Below, one piece after another: positions 27,501 to 40,900 of a stretch of 64,000 nucleotides of DNA (positions are counted from its first letter, which is position 1; every line of letters begins with the position of its first letter). The stretch is from the NCBI GenBank assembly GCA_025024175.1, contig QCXZ01000137.1, forward strand, positions 74,152,680 to 74,216,679, in the 5' to 3' direction. The notes beneath the pieces are model-generated. The model was given only the letters and a program-made list of their open reading frames with translations. It was not told the origin of the DNA and did no database searches. The translations under genes were made by a program, and so were the position numbers. Origin of the DNA: Rhyzopertha dominica. Taxonomy: Eukaryota > Arthropoda > Insecta > Coleoptera > Bostrichidae.

Positions 27501-30500
27501 ACGAAAATGGTTTTGATCTCATTTTGTAGAAAATCTAATATCTTAAAGAGGGAAATAATATTTTTTTTTAAACTGCATAGTTTAGGAGAACCAATTCAAG
27601 TATAAAATATTTCGACCACCACTAAGTTAGCGCAAGGTTCTTAGGGTTGTAAATTTCAACTGATGCTGTTAGTGCAGGTCCAAAATACATAAGCAAAAAC
27701 CGCTAGTAATCCATTTAGTGTAGCTTTCATGTAAAGTTTGACTGGTCTATATAAAATTAGAACCTTTTGAATATATTTGAAATACACAGATCTTTCTCTC
27801 TTGATGAAATCTGGCTCCATGATACAGGATGTGAAAAATTTGCAACTGAGTACTAATTCTTTTTGTGGGTAATATTTTTGATGGTTCTAGCAAGTCACTA
27901 TATATACTAGTTAATTTATTGGGCATGTTGAATGCCACTAAGACATTCTGTATACCTATTTGTTCTATTAAACCAATTCACTCCTGTTGTCCCTTTCCTG
28001 CAATTTTTGGTTAACACCTACTGCTGTTTCTTACCTTTTAACAGTCTTACTGGTTGTTACGTTATGAAAATGAACAACAGAGCATACAGAATGAGATAAC
28101 TTGAGTGAAAAGCCTGATTAGAATAGATGGCCTATTAGAAAGTTAGTTAGCACCCATATAGAGCCTGCACAGCCTGCTATAGCCACGCACTGACGGGTAT
28201 CATGTGCAGGATGTTTGAAGAAACTCAAGACTCGCTAGATACTGAAAAGAAAACATTTGTACATCCTCTTAAGGCTCCTCTAATTGGACTCACATCAAAC
28301 AGTGTGTTCCAAATTGCTAAATTGCAACACACTGTTGACAAGGATTGTTTTATAGTAACTAGATTATCCCGACGTTCCTTTTGATACTCCCACCCCATAC
28401 CCATCCATATTTGCTTAGAATTGCCATTTGATTTGTGTACGTCAATTTCCCTCACTTGTGTCTCATGTTTTATGAAGTGTTTTGTGAACTATGACTACAT
28501 TTATTTTTTGCCTCTGTTCTGTCAATGATTGCGAATGTTATCTTATTTGTATGGCTGGCGTCTAGGCGATATTTGCCAGTTGTATCCCCGAGATTATTGA
28601 CTTGATCGGAACTAGACCAAAGTATGGTGGCACACTGAAGAACGAAAGAGGCAGAAGGTGAGAATTATTCTAGTAATAATGTTTCATTTTCTTTTATATT
28701 ACATATGTCAAGTTTTGATGTTCAATAGATGAATAAAAAAGAAGAGGGTTAGAGAGAAAGTTAAAAAAGCTTCTAAATGTATCTTTGTTTAATTGACTGC
28801 ACGCTTGTACCTCTTAATTTTTCTTCGCAAAACCTACAAGTTATATGTTGCATCGATGTTAAAAACCCACATCTCTTCCACCTATCCTGTGATTGTAGGT
28901 GTTGTATAATCCTGGACCTGTTAGAGGTTTCTATAAGCATTCTTTTCTGCATAATGACATAAGACTTTCCTCCACCATGTCCAGGGGCCATATTTATCTG
29001 TGTTAGCGAGTGAAAATGCATGGTGCCACTTGATTTACTTGTGCGTGGCCAGGCTGTGTGCTCAGGCGCTCACCTTTGTATATATACTTAGAAAATAGAG
29101 CGTAGTCCATTAACAACTAGTTTTCAGGAATGCAGCCTACCAGCAAACTTGACCAAAATTTCTACGAACCTGTGAAGAAAGTATTTGAGTCAAGGATGTT
29201 GATCTAAAGTATTAAATAAAATTGTGGTTTTTCTGCAGTTCAAGCATGATTTCATGCACATATTTTTTTATTCAGATTTGACTTATAAATTCGCATGTAA
29301 GGTTCGTCTGTTAGCTAACAGGACTATATCTGCAGTAATAGGAACTTTCAGATTGTAAAGCCTCCTGATTGTTAATTTTTTTGTGATCTAGGCACATCGT
29401 GGTTTGCGGACACATCACATACGAGTCAGTCTCTCATTTTCTAAAGGATTTTCTTCACGAAGATAGAGAAGATGTGGATGTGGAAGTCGTTTTTTTACAC
29501 AGGTTAGTCCAAATATTATTTTATAATTGTAATTCTTTCTAAAACTTTTATCCATAACAGTGTTATACAATAAAACCTCTCAATAAAGGGTACATTTAGT
29601 ATTACGTGGACATGACTGCCATTGAAAGGGATGCATTAAATTAAAGCATTTAATAACATAAAATTCATTAATTTTACAAATAAATGTACAATTTTCAAAA
29701 TGAAATCATATTTTTAAATTTTATTTTCCAGCTTTCTAGTTGAGAAATATTTGTTGTAACTTATTATTAAAAAACACAACAGTAGGCTACAGTGAACTTC
29801 GACAAGTCGAACTTCGTTGGCAATAAACTGTAAATTGCGTGAAACTCTTACTCAACATTTGGTGTTAGCTTCATTAAGTTGAAGTCTGTATTTATATATA
29901 TCTTTAATCTTTCGTATCATAATTATCTATTTTATATCATTTGCAATTTGAGACATTTTTGCACATCTATGTTGAACATAACCAAATATGCAATTTCAAG
30001 TATTAGCTAGCTACCTTTTTATGCAAAAACAGATGTTAATTTTACTATGTGCAGTGTTTTTTGTGCAAAAAGTGACATAAACAGTATGTAGCATGTCTGC
30101 CTCTGAACCCTGGGGGTATAATAGGGTTGTTCAGAATATGTAAGTGTTGGTTTTTTAAACGTTATTATGGTAGAAATATGCCTACATATCCATCACTGCA
30201 CAAAAAACCCTAAAATTTTGAGTAACATTTAAATAAATTAAGTGCAAAGTTTGTTCTAAAGAGAGAGGCTAGAAAACGATACCCTGTGATGAGGCTAGTG
30301 CATGATGTACGAAACCTTGAGTATAAAACTTACAATTTTCAATAAAATCGGATTAAATTTGCCCTTGTCGTTGCATTTAATAAGTTGGAAAGCAACTGTT
30401 ACATCTTTTAATATCGTATAAATAGATAATTTTGTTTCTACATATCACGGCGTCTGCTTGGCGTGCAAACTTTATAATAGAACAATTTAAAATCTATTTC

Positions 30501-33500
30501 AAAATAGCGCCAGTAGGTTTCTATAACTAATATCGTACATCTGGCACAAATAAAATTTTGTGAATTTTATGAACAAGTCCAATGTCAAAGTAATAAACTG
30601 GTTAATTGTTGCAAAAAGACAGGGCCAATTGCTGCTAATATTATGTCGTTATATCTTTAAAAACATTTATGTTTATATGTGTATCTACATATTGTATGTA
30701 TTTTACTTAGTATCTTGAAATCTTGATAACTTGAACTTTTTTGCTGGTTGAAGCCTTACTGTACTGTAGATGCTCTTATGTTCTTCACTGTAACGTAATG
30801 CTGTGCAACCCGACAAAATTTTTCATATCACCTGCTGGAAGTTCTAGTTCAAACGTCTACAAAATTTATGCAGTTTCAAATTTTTTGATTGATTAAAGAC
30901 GTAGGTAATTGTTGTTTCCAGCTTTGCAAATCTAATTCAACAACAGTTCTTTTTTCTGTTAAGTTTACTAGATACTAAAAACAGACAATCCCTGTAAAAT
31001 TTAACACCGAAACCACAAACTGGATAAAGCAATAAAAATTGAGTGAATTTAAGACTGATAGTTAAAGGAACTGGGGATTAGTTGCATCAGAATAAAATAA
31101 TAAGAATATAAAATATATTTTGTTTAATATTTTTAAGTCATTTGGAGATATTTTGGCTAAATTTTTCAGATCGTTTTTTTTTTTGGGCTGAGAAGTGTAA
31201 ATTTGTTCACAGATATATAGTATTTACTTATTGTAGAGGGCACGACAATCGGAACAAATTTAAACCATGAAAACTTGTTTTTACATACAGGTAGTCATCA
31301 ATTTAAAATTGGATATGAAATTTTATTAAATTAACGAGAAGATTCATACATATTAAGAAAGATATAAAATGTATTCTTAACTTTCATCATTGCCCAACCA
31401 ATATCTGGTTCAAGGATTTCCCATTTGTAATAAATCACCCTATATAATACCATAGATAAATTAAGAAAGATACCCAACCAATGTACACGATAATTTGTTA
31501 GCTTTTAGATCTTGATTGTAGAGGGCCACAGTAGTTGGTTCTTAACTTCACTTAAAATATTCATCACGTCGTTAACTAGTTCTTGCTCTTCTAATTTGTC
31601 CGTGAGTGGAAAGGAATAAGAAACGAAAATTACCCTCTCCTTAAGTAGCGCAGGTTGTCGTTACAAGCTAACACTGACATACGTACAGCAGATCTACTTG
31701 ATGTGAGTCAGAGAGAGATGGGTAGTTAAAAATGTGCTGCGCTAGATTGGGGCGTGGTGTGGTATTACCACGGCCCAAGTGGGTGCCGACTGCCCTGTGT
31801 TGCCAGTTTCAGCACAAAAGGCTGAATCTAGCACTTTTTGAAATTTTGCAACTTTTGGTAATAATTAAGCACCATTTCAAGTTTTTCGTTCATAATAATA
31901 TGTTTATATAGTGCGGCCAAAAACAGCACACCTTTCAGTAACCATGCAACTAATAATGTTATCGTATATAGGTACAGCGCCGTTTTGAACACTACCTTAC
32001 TCCTAAAACGTTTACTTTCTCCTAGCTCGAAAACGCATTGGTTTATCGAAAAAATAAGTGAAATAAAAGTTTAAGATGTCAGCTACTTTGGTGTATAAAA
32101 ATTTGAAAAGAATCGCGTCATTTGTCGAATAAGATTTTTTTTTGTCTGGCAATGCCGAATTTCACAGCGGCAACCGGCAAGAGTAGGAATGCGAGTAAGG
32201 TCCAGAATAACTGTACAGCTGCGCGATATACGACCTGCTACAGCGAACGCATAAAGTCGGACATAGTTCATTTTAGAGGCGTCATTATAATCAGCGCGTT
32301 TGTCATAATAAGCAAAGTTTATTTTGTACCAAAATCCTGAAATTCCAAGCGCTGATTAAAATAAAAACTGTTTATGCCGCTGCACATTTTTAAATTGAAA
32401 TGAATTTAATTTTTGACTCTAGCTCACTATCCGAACTACTATCACTTTTATTGTGTATTGTTATAAATAGATCTGTAATTCATGCAACAAACATGCATTA
32501 ATTTTCAATATATATAAAAACAGAGCTTACAGCTTAAAAGATTTAGTTACCTAGGTCTACATAAATATACATTAGCAAAACGACAATAATTGCAAGAGGG
32601 AACGAATAATCACAGAAACTATTTGCAATTAAATATCAATTCTGTGTGCATAAAGTCGAGTACCTTTTGGGCTATTTTGAACCATACTCGCATGTCCACG
32701 GACGCCGCTGTGAAATTCGACATTGCTACACAAAAATATTATGCCACAAACTATGTATTATATTGCGAATTTGCACACACCAATAAACCAACGTGTTTTT
32801 GTGCTGGAAGAAACTAAACGACGAATTAGGTAGTGTTTAAAGCGAACGAAATTCATTAAGGCGCTCTATAAGAAAGCATAGTGACGGCGTTATTAGAAAT
32901 TTAAAAAAATTATATTTGCCATTTAAGCAGCAGCGTAGTATCTTAATATAATAAAGGTGAGGTACCAAAGATATTAAAAAAAAAACAAACAAACATTTTT
33001 ACTTATTTTGGAAATTCACCCCCCACAACCCTCTGCACAGCGCGCTTTCTTCACGACTAAGACAGTTGTTTTCCTTTTTCGATGAGGAATTATTTGAAGG
33101 CAGTCGTAGCTTTTAGCAACAAACTGCAATGGAAAATCATTTCTGGAAAGCTTGTTATACCTGGCAAGGTCTACTATTAGGCAAGCGGGTGTGTCAAGTT
33201 GGCCCCGCCCGATCAAATTTTTACAATTACAATATGGGGATGAATTGTGCTAGTTTTGTGCTGAATTGTGCTGCTATTAAAAAGTTTTGTGCAGCAACCC
33301 TTATACGCTTAATTAAATAATCATTTGGCGGGGCCAGCTTGACGGTCAGCCCCGCTTTTTTTGGGAATATTCAAAATCTAATTATGGCAATGAATTGTGC
33401 TCGTTTTGTGCTGAAATGTGCCGGTGTCAGGGAGTTTTGTGCAGCAACCCTTATATTTAATTTTTTAAAAACACCGGCGGGCGGGGCCAACTTGACGGTC

Positions 33501-36500
33501 AGCCCCGCTTTTTTTGGGAATACTCAAAATCTAATTACGGCAATGAATTGTGCTCGTTTTGTGCTGAAATGTGCCGGTGTCAGGGAGTTTTGTGCAGCAA
33601 CCCTTATATTTAATTTTTTAAAAACACCGGCGGGCGGGGCCAACTTGACGGTCAGCCCCGCTTTTTTTGGGAATATTCAAAATCTAATTACGGCAATGAA
33701 TTGTGCTCGTTTGGTGCTGAAATGTGCCGGTGTCAGGGAGTTTTGTGCAGCAACCCTTATATTTAATTTTTTTAAAACACCGGCGGGCGGGGCCAACTTG
33801 ACGGTCAGCCCCGCTTTTTTTGGGAATATTCAAAATCTAATTACGGCAATGAATTGTGCTCGTTTTGTGCTGAAATGTGCCGGTGTCAGGGAGTTTTGTG
33901 CAGCAACCCTTATATTTAATTTTCTAAAAACACCGGCTGGCGGGGCCAACTTGACGGTCAGCCCCGCTTTTTTTGGGAATATTCAAAATCTAATTACGGC
34001 AATGAATTGTGCTCATTTTGTGCTGAAATGTGCCGGTGTCAGGGAGTTTTGTGCAGCAACCCTTATATTTAATTTTTTTTAAACACCGGCGGGCGGGGCC
34101 AACTTGACGGTCAGCCCCGCTTTTTTTGGGAATATTCAAAATCTAATTACGGCAATGAATTGTGCTCGTTTTGTGCTGAAATGTGCCGGTGTCAGGGAGT
34201 TTTGTGCAGCAACCCTTATATTTAATTTTTTAAAAACACCGGCGGGCGGGGCCAACTTGACGGTCAGCCCCGCTTTTTTTGGGAATATTCAAAATCTAAT
34301 TACGGCAATGAATTGTGCTCGTTTTGTGCTGAAATGTGCCGGTGTCAGGGAGTTTTGTGCAGCAACCCTTATATTTAATTTTTTAAAAACACCGGCGGGC
34401 GGGGCCAACTTGACGGTCAGCCCCGCTTTTTTTGGGAATATTCAAAATCTAATTACGGCAATGAATTGTGCTAGTTTTGTGCTGAAATGTGCCGGTGTCA
34501 GGGAGTTTTGTGCAGCAACCCTTATATTTAATTTTTTAAAAACACCGGCGGGCGGGGCCAGCTTGACGGTCAGCCCCGTTTTTTTTTTGTAATATTCAAA
34601 ATTAATTACGGCAATGAATTGTGCTCTTTTTGTGCTGAAATGTGCCGGTGTCAGGAGGTTTTGCATTTAATATGTAAAAATGTTTATAACCTGCAACAAG
34701 AGATAATAGCGCACATCAACTCCCACGAGAAATCAACACCATGTGTAAATTGTTCAAGCCCTACTATTCGTGAGAATCGGTTGCACACAAAAATCATCCT
34801 TATTGAAATTCTTGACACATCATTGAATATACCTGAATTACAGTTAAAAAGTATACCAAGACAGGTAGCCGTTGAAAACCAAATTTATGTATTAAGAGGA
34901 ACTATACCTTACTTTGGCTCCTATACGAATGAATCATCATTTTCTTCAGTTGGCCATTTCAAAGCTTACTGTTGTCGCTTCAATGGGAAGTGGGAAGAGT
35001 GCGACGAATTGCATACCAAAAAAATGGATCTGAATGAAGCCACACTCGTATAGCCGCACCTAATTGTATATACTATTTAAATTATTAAGGGCTGTTATAG
35101 TTTTTTTGTTAATTCTTAAATGTATTTTTATACCTAATTTGTCTATCTGTAAATAAGCTTACGTTTCTACTGTAAATATCTTTTATGTTATTGCAATTAG
35201 TATATCCACGTTTATTTTCTACTCGTTGTTAAATTTACAAATTTTATTGTCCAGTTTAAAAACTTATAAATACAAAAAAATTTGCAATAAAATAATATGC
35301 CTAAAACCATGCATTATTCTCAAACCTTTGTTTGTTAACCGTAAAAGCACCTACAATTTTTTTAAATTCGACTCAGCATATTACCAGCAAAGCAATAACG
35401 CTCATCCTAAATTTATATTACACAAACACACGGTAAGTAGAAATACAGAACTGCATCTATTTTATCTCCCACTACTTCTATCAGCTTTATCCTGTAAAGC
35501 TGTAATTTTGTAAATAGCAATCTATTAATAATAATTAAACCACATCGATTTGCAATATTTCAGAAAAACGAAACAAGGCTGATCGTCATCTCGAATCCGC
35601 CCGTCAATGTTTAAAAAAACAAATATAAGGGTTGCTGACGTCGGCACAATTTAGTACAAAACAAACACAATTCATTGCCGTAATTAGATTTTATATATTC
35701 CAAAAAGAAGCGGGGCTGACCGTCAAGTTGGCCCCGTATGCCGATGTTTTTAAAAATTAAATGTAAGGGTTGCTGCACAAAACTCCCTGACACCGGCACA
35801 TTTCAGCACAAAACGAGCACAATTCATTGCCGCAATTAGATTTTCAATTTTCCCGAAAAAAGCGGGGCTGACCGTCAAGCTGGCCCCGCCCGCCGATGTT
35901 TTTAAAAAATTAAATATAAGGGTTGCTGCACAAAACTCCCTGTCACCGGCACTTTTCAGCACAAAACGAGCACAATTCATTGCCGCAATTAGATTTTGAA
36001 TATTCCCAAAAAAAGCGGGGCTGACCGTCAAGTTGGCCCCGCCCGCCGATGTTTTAAAAAAATTAAATATAAGGGTTGCTGCACAAAACTCGCTGACACC
36101 GGCACATTTCAGCACAAAACGAGCACAATTCATTGCCGTAATTAGATTTTGAATATTGCAAAAAAAAGCGGGGCTGACCGTCAAGCTGGCCCCGCCAAAT
36201 GATTGTTTAATTAAACGTATAAGGGTTGCTGCACAAAACTTTTTAATAGCAGCACAATTCAGCACAAAACTAGCACAATTCATCCCCATATAGCAATTGT
36301 AAAAATTTGATCGGGCGGGGCCAACTTGACATACCCTAGGCAAGCAACTATATAGAGTCGTATCATTCGGGCTAATTACTAGAAGCAGTAGGTATAGCAC
36401 CTTAACAAATGTTTTTAAAGGTACCAACAAAATCTCTGATTAAAATATTGACGCGGGTCGACATTAGTATACTTTTGTTCTTGACTGTTTAAAAAAAGAT

Positions 36501-37877
36501 AGTGAAAAGATAGTATATTACTGCTCGATAATAAAGAAAGATTTTTAACACAATATTGATGTGCTTTATAAAAGTAAAAGAGTTAGCAGTATTTGCGATA
36601 ATGGTAGCTATTTTCTATTAATAGTAAAATATCAGTATAATCAGACAGATTACCAGATTTGCAACACCATACTGTAGCGGAAGTAGAAATCGCCGTTATT
36701 AATAAAATATGTGCCAATATAAGGTGTAAAATGGATAAAATACCATCTGTATTTTAAGTGACAGGAACTTAGATATAAAAGGCTCCAAGAAACACATACC
36801 AGATGTATTGTACTGGATAATTGGTTTGCTTGCATTTAATGAGGGGACTGCTGAAGATCCTGTAGCTATAACGAGCATTTGTCAAGATGGCCTAAACTCG
36901 TAACACTCGGAATTTTTGTACATTAAGAATCTAGATCTAAAATATTGGTTGAAACATTACATTCTTGAGGACATTCCGTTTCATATAAAGATGTCTTAAG
37001 ACTCAGGAATACCACAGCTCAAGAACAAATTTCGATAAGTAAATTGTGCAATTTTGTAAAAAGATTAATTTATTTTATCATGATTTGCGTGCAGAGTTGT
37101 ATAATAAAACGTTTAATGAACTACATGCGTAGTTATTAGTTTAATTTTTCTTTCATAGGCTAGTGAGGATTTTTAATATACTTTCGAACGTGTTTGTCAA
37201 TATGAAAACTTAAATAGGATTAATTAGACAGATTTCCTAATTATTGTATTTTGATCTATCGCGTCCTTCCCTGAGCTGCACTAGTGGACAAAGGACGGAG
37301 CTACGGAAATAGTAGAGATGGACGATGCGGCCACGCGAACACGGCAGTAATCGCGTCTCCCAGAAAAATGTAATCTTTTACATTTAATTTTATACTACCT
37401 TTATCGGTAAATCAAAAAATATGAATTTGCCACGAATGGCACCTAAAAGGACACGGCTAACTTTTAATAAGAATATATTTTTTGAGTTAGGCCTTAGTTT
37501 TCGCGATAATGCTAGGTAAACTGAAAATTAGGGAATTTTGAATTAATTGTAGACGGCGCTGAAACCGAAAAACTGACCTTTTATTATTTTTCGGCCGTAA
37601 GAGGCAATGTATTTTGCAAGTCAAAAATTTATTTAAAAATATTCGGCGCAGAAAATGTTTCAAGTTAAATACCCATAGAAAGTATACATTTCGTTTTTTA
37701 ACAATGCACCGTTAGTTACTTTTTTAACGATATTGACTTTCGGCTCGGTCTAATTTTAATAATTCTGGATTTATAACTATCAATATATTAGCTTACATCT
37801 GTGTAAGTTTTAGCTTGTAATCCCAAGTCCCCCACATAAGTCAAAACGTTGTCTGAATAATTATTGTCTGAATAATA

Positions 37878-37952
<75 letters not shown>

Positions 37953-40900
37953 ACAACGGTCAAAATATGTCCGATCGGGCACTCTACTATTGACCCTTCG
38001 CTACATAAAATATTATTTTGTTAATAAGCATTACGGGTGTTGCAGTCAGCTGCTGTAGAAGCGCAGTGGTGGGATTGTGACTACCGCCCACATTCCGTTC
38101 GCATGCTGTCTGGGCGGGAGGGACATACAGTACAAAACATTTGGGATACAATATCGCGCGCTTTGGACATTCTTTCGCCCTCTTGAGTGAAGATCATTCA
38201 CTACGGTTCTGTGGCAATGCGGTGCATTTACATTGGGTATCTTTCTTTATTTATCTATGATAATACAGAGCTGACCATTATATATAAATGACTATTTACA
38301 AAGGTTTCTGTTTTACTGCATCAAAATGTGTAAAGCAATTTATCATAATTGTTTCAATTGTACATAAACATCAATGACATTTTATACCAAAGAGTGAAAA
38401 GTAGACTATTTATGTAACAATAATTGTGTGTAGTTTAGGAGGATACTAAAACTACTTGCAAAATGAAATTTTGTTGTGTGAAAATTTTTTTAGAAAGGAG
38501 CCTGACTTGGAGTTGGAAGGCCTTCTGAAACGCCACTATACAACTGTGGAGTTTTTTCAGGGAACCATGATGAATGCAGTTGACCTTGAAAGAGTCAAGG
38601 TACCAGGATTTTCTCGAGAATCTTACATATTGGATCGTGTGTTACATAACTGCTTTTAATGATTGCAGCATTTCATGTCATTTGCAAAATTTTTGCACTG
38701 CATATCCGTTATGTATGACCCCCTAGTGTAAAGATATTGCAGATGATAATGCAGAATAGTGGATTAGCCACATTTCAAATGCCTTTTGCTGCATGGTATT
38801 TTTCTGATCCTTTGAAAAGCCACAACTTTTGTACAAAATAATCTCATCGGGGCCCCACAACACCTTGTCACATATGCAATGGTAACTGTTACGATGTGCA
38901 GGAAACCCCCTGACCTTGAACTGGAAGGTCTATTCAAGAGACATTTTACAACGGTTGAGTTCTTCCAAGGTACCATCATGAACCCTATAGATCTACAAAG
39001 GGTCAAGGTAAATGTATCACCTTTTAGTTTCTCTTTTATTGAGTGTATATTTTTAGAAATGTACTCCTTTTTTATTTGATGATTCTATTTATTTTGTATA
39101 GAGTAAAATGTTTTCAGCTGAATAGCATCATTAATTATTATTAATTATTGTAGAATAGAATAGTCTTGCACTTTCACCCTAAGTTAGCAGTTTTGTTAGA
39201 AGTTACAAAATATGATAAAGTTGAAGACATTTTCTCTATATTGCAATTTCAATGTGTTATTTTTTAACAACAAATGAGTTTGTAACGTCATTATTATAAT
39301 AATAACTGCATCGAAGATAACCCAGTCTTAAATAGGTAAGCAAGTACCTAAGTAAATACACACTTCCCACCCCTAAATTATTGAATATTGAAGACATTAG
39401 TGTTTAAGTTAGTCACTGAAATAAATTATTATGCCGGGTCTATTTCTACAGAAAAACATGGTAAGTGTGTGCCAAATATTAACTCATACATTTGCGCCTT
39501 TTTTAGCGAAGGAGTCATTTTTTTTCAAATACTTTTTGCCTTATAATATTTAAGGAGGCATATTTATGCATGCTGAAGTTCTTTACCATTTCACACGTCC
39601 CAATACAAAGCACAATAGTTAGCTACCAATGAGTCTTGCAGGTATTATTGCAGTGTTAATTGTTTACAGTATACTAACGTGATTGAGAGTTCTGTGTTTG
39701 CAGTAGAGTTTCTAACTGATAGAGTTTGCATGTGTGCATAATTTAAATAAACGATAGTTTAGTACGTAGATTAAATTTTGCAATGTACTCAAAGAATTAT
39801 AATTATAAATTAAAAAATCTCCAATGCCATCAAATTTGAAGACTGAATAAAAACATATTCTTTTTAATCATAAAACATATGTTTTAATATTGGTAGTTAA
39901 AGTTTTTATTCCGGCGAATGGCTTTTTCAAGTTAGACAAAAACATATGTTAGTTTGTTTATTGAGAGAGCTAAGTTTTTTGTCTTTCTACAGGTACATGA
40001 AGCAGATGCTTGCCTGGTACTAGCCAACAAGTATTGTCAAGATCCCGATGCCGAAGATGCCGCCAACATCATGAGAGTCATATCGATTAAGAATTACAGT
40101 GATGACATCAGAGTTATCATCCAGTTAATGCAATACCATAATAAAGTAAATTCCTCTAAAGGTCAGAGACTGAAGGCTAACGGTGAACAATTTCAGGCGT
40201 ACCTACTGAACATTCCATCGTGGGATTGGAAACAAGGAGATGATGTCATATGTCTGGCAGAATTGAAGCTGGGTTTTATCGCACAATCTTGCCTGGCACC
40301 TGGCTTTTCCACCATGATGGCAAACTTATTTGCTATGAGATCCTTTAAGACGGTAATACTTCTTTGTATTTGTGGTAAATTTGTATCGTACTCAACAGCA
40401 GAGTTAATCTGATTAAATTGAAATGCAAATTTATTGTTGTATAAAAATGGTTGCAGTCACCAGATATGCAAGTGTGGACCAATGACTATTTACGTGGTAC
40501 GGGGATGGAGATGTATACTGAAACTTTGAGCCCCTCATTTATAGGCATGCCATTTGCTCAGGCCACAGAGTAAGTTGGCTTGAGACAATGATTGAAGAAA
40601 AAACATTACGCACTCCCAAAAATGTAGTTCGAGCAAACTAGCTATTTTGCTTGATAAAAAAATTCAGGATACTGTGTCATTTCAGTCTTTAAAGAAAAGA
40701 ATTGATGCTGATCATAAATAAACAGATTGACTTCTCTTTCAAAAGTATAAAAATTTCATTTACTTAATACTGAGATTATTGCAGCTTAACTCTGTAAATT
40801 ATTTTTTTGTTAAATAATTTATTAATATCCTGTTTTGCATACTTCTGTAAAAATAATTGATTTTAACATATTTGAAGATAAATTTTGGTGTCACAAATAA

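Larger units (their letters stand above)
33187..36336. mobile_element. foldback (Mutator-like?) transposon with tandem-repeat inverted termini
   Basis: A 3150-nt element flanked by a perfect 9-bp direct duplication, taggcaagc (33178-33186 and 36337-36345). Ends gggtgtgtcaagttgg and, inverted, gggtatgtcaagttgg. Each terminus starts with one diverged unit and continues inward as tandem 153-bp units: eight on the left, about three plus fragments on the right, in inverse orientation. The unique core is 34666-35611. Nine-base duplications and inverted repeats built of tandem subrepeats are hallmarks of Drosophila foldback elements, which belong with Mutator-like elements (family knowledge); assignment here is inference. 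Confidence 0.88.

Noticed and set aside
30100..31450. Possible element between tagggttgttcag and aaatcaccctata
   Set aside because: Ends share only a few bases and no internal similarity supports pairing.
33339..34592. Long open frames over the repeat array (51-residue repeats, including [20 protein letters not shown])
   Set aside because: The openness follows from a 153-bp unit being a multiple of 3 and stop-free in one frame; the inverted array also gives open frames. No start context, splice sites or known domain, so treated as transposon terminus.
33187..36336. CRISPR-like array
   Set aside because: Units are 153 bp, contiguous with no unique spacers, and the host is an insect.
37788..37982. 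Poly-asparagine ORF on the minus strand
   Set aside because: Pure translation of the TTA microsatellite.
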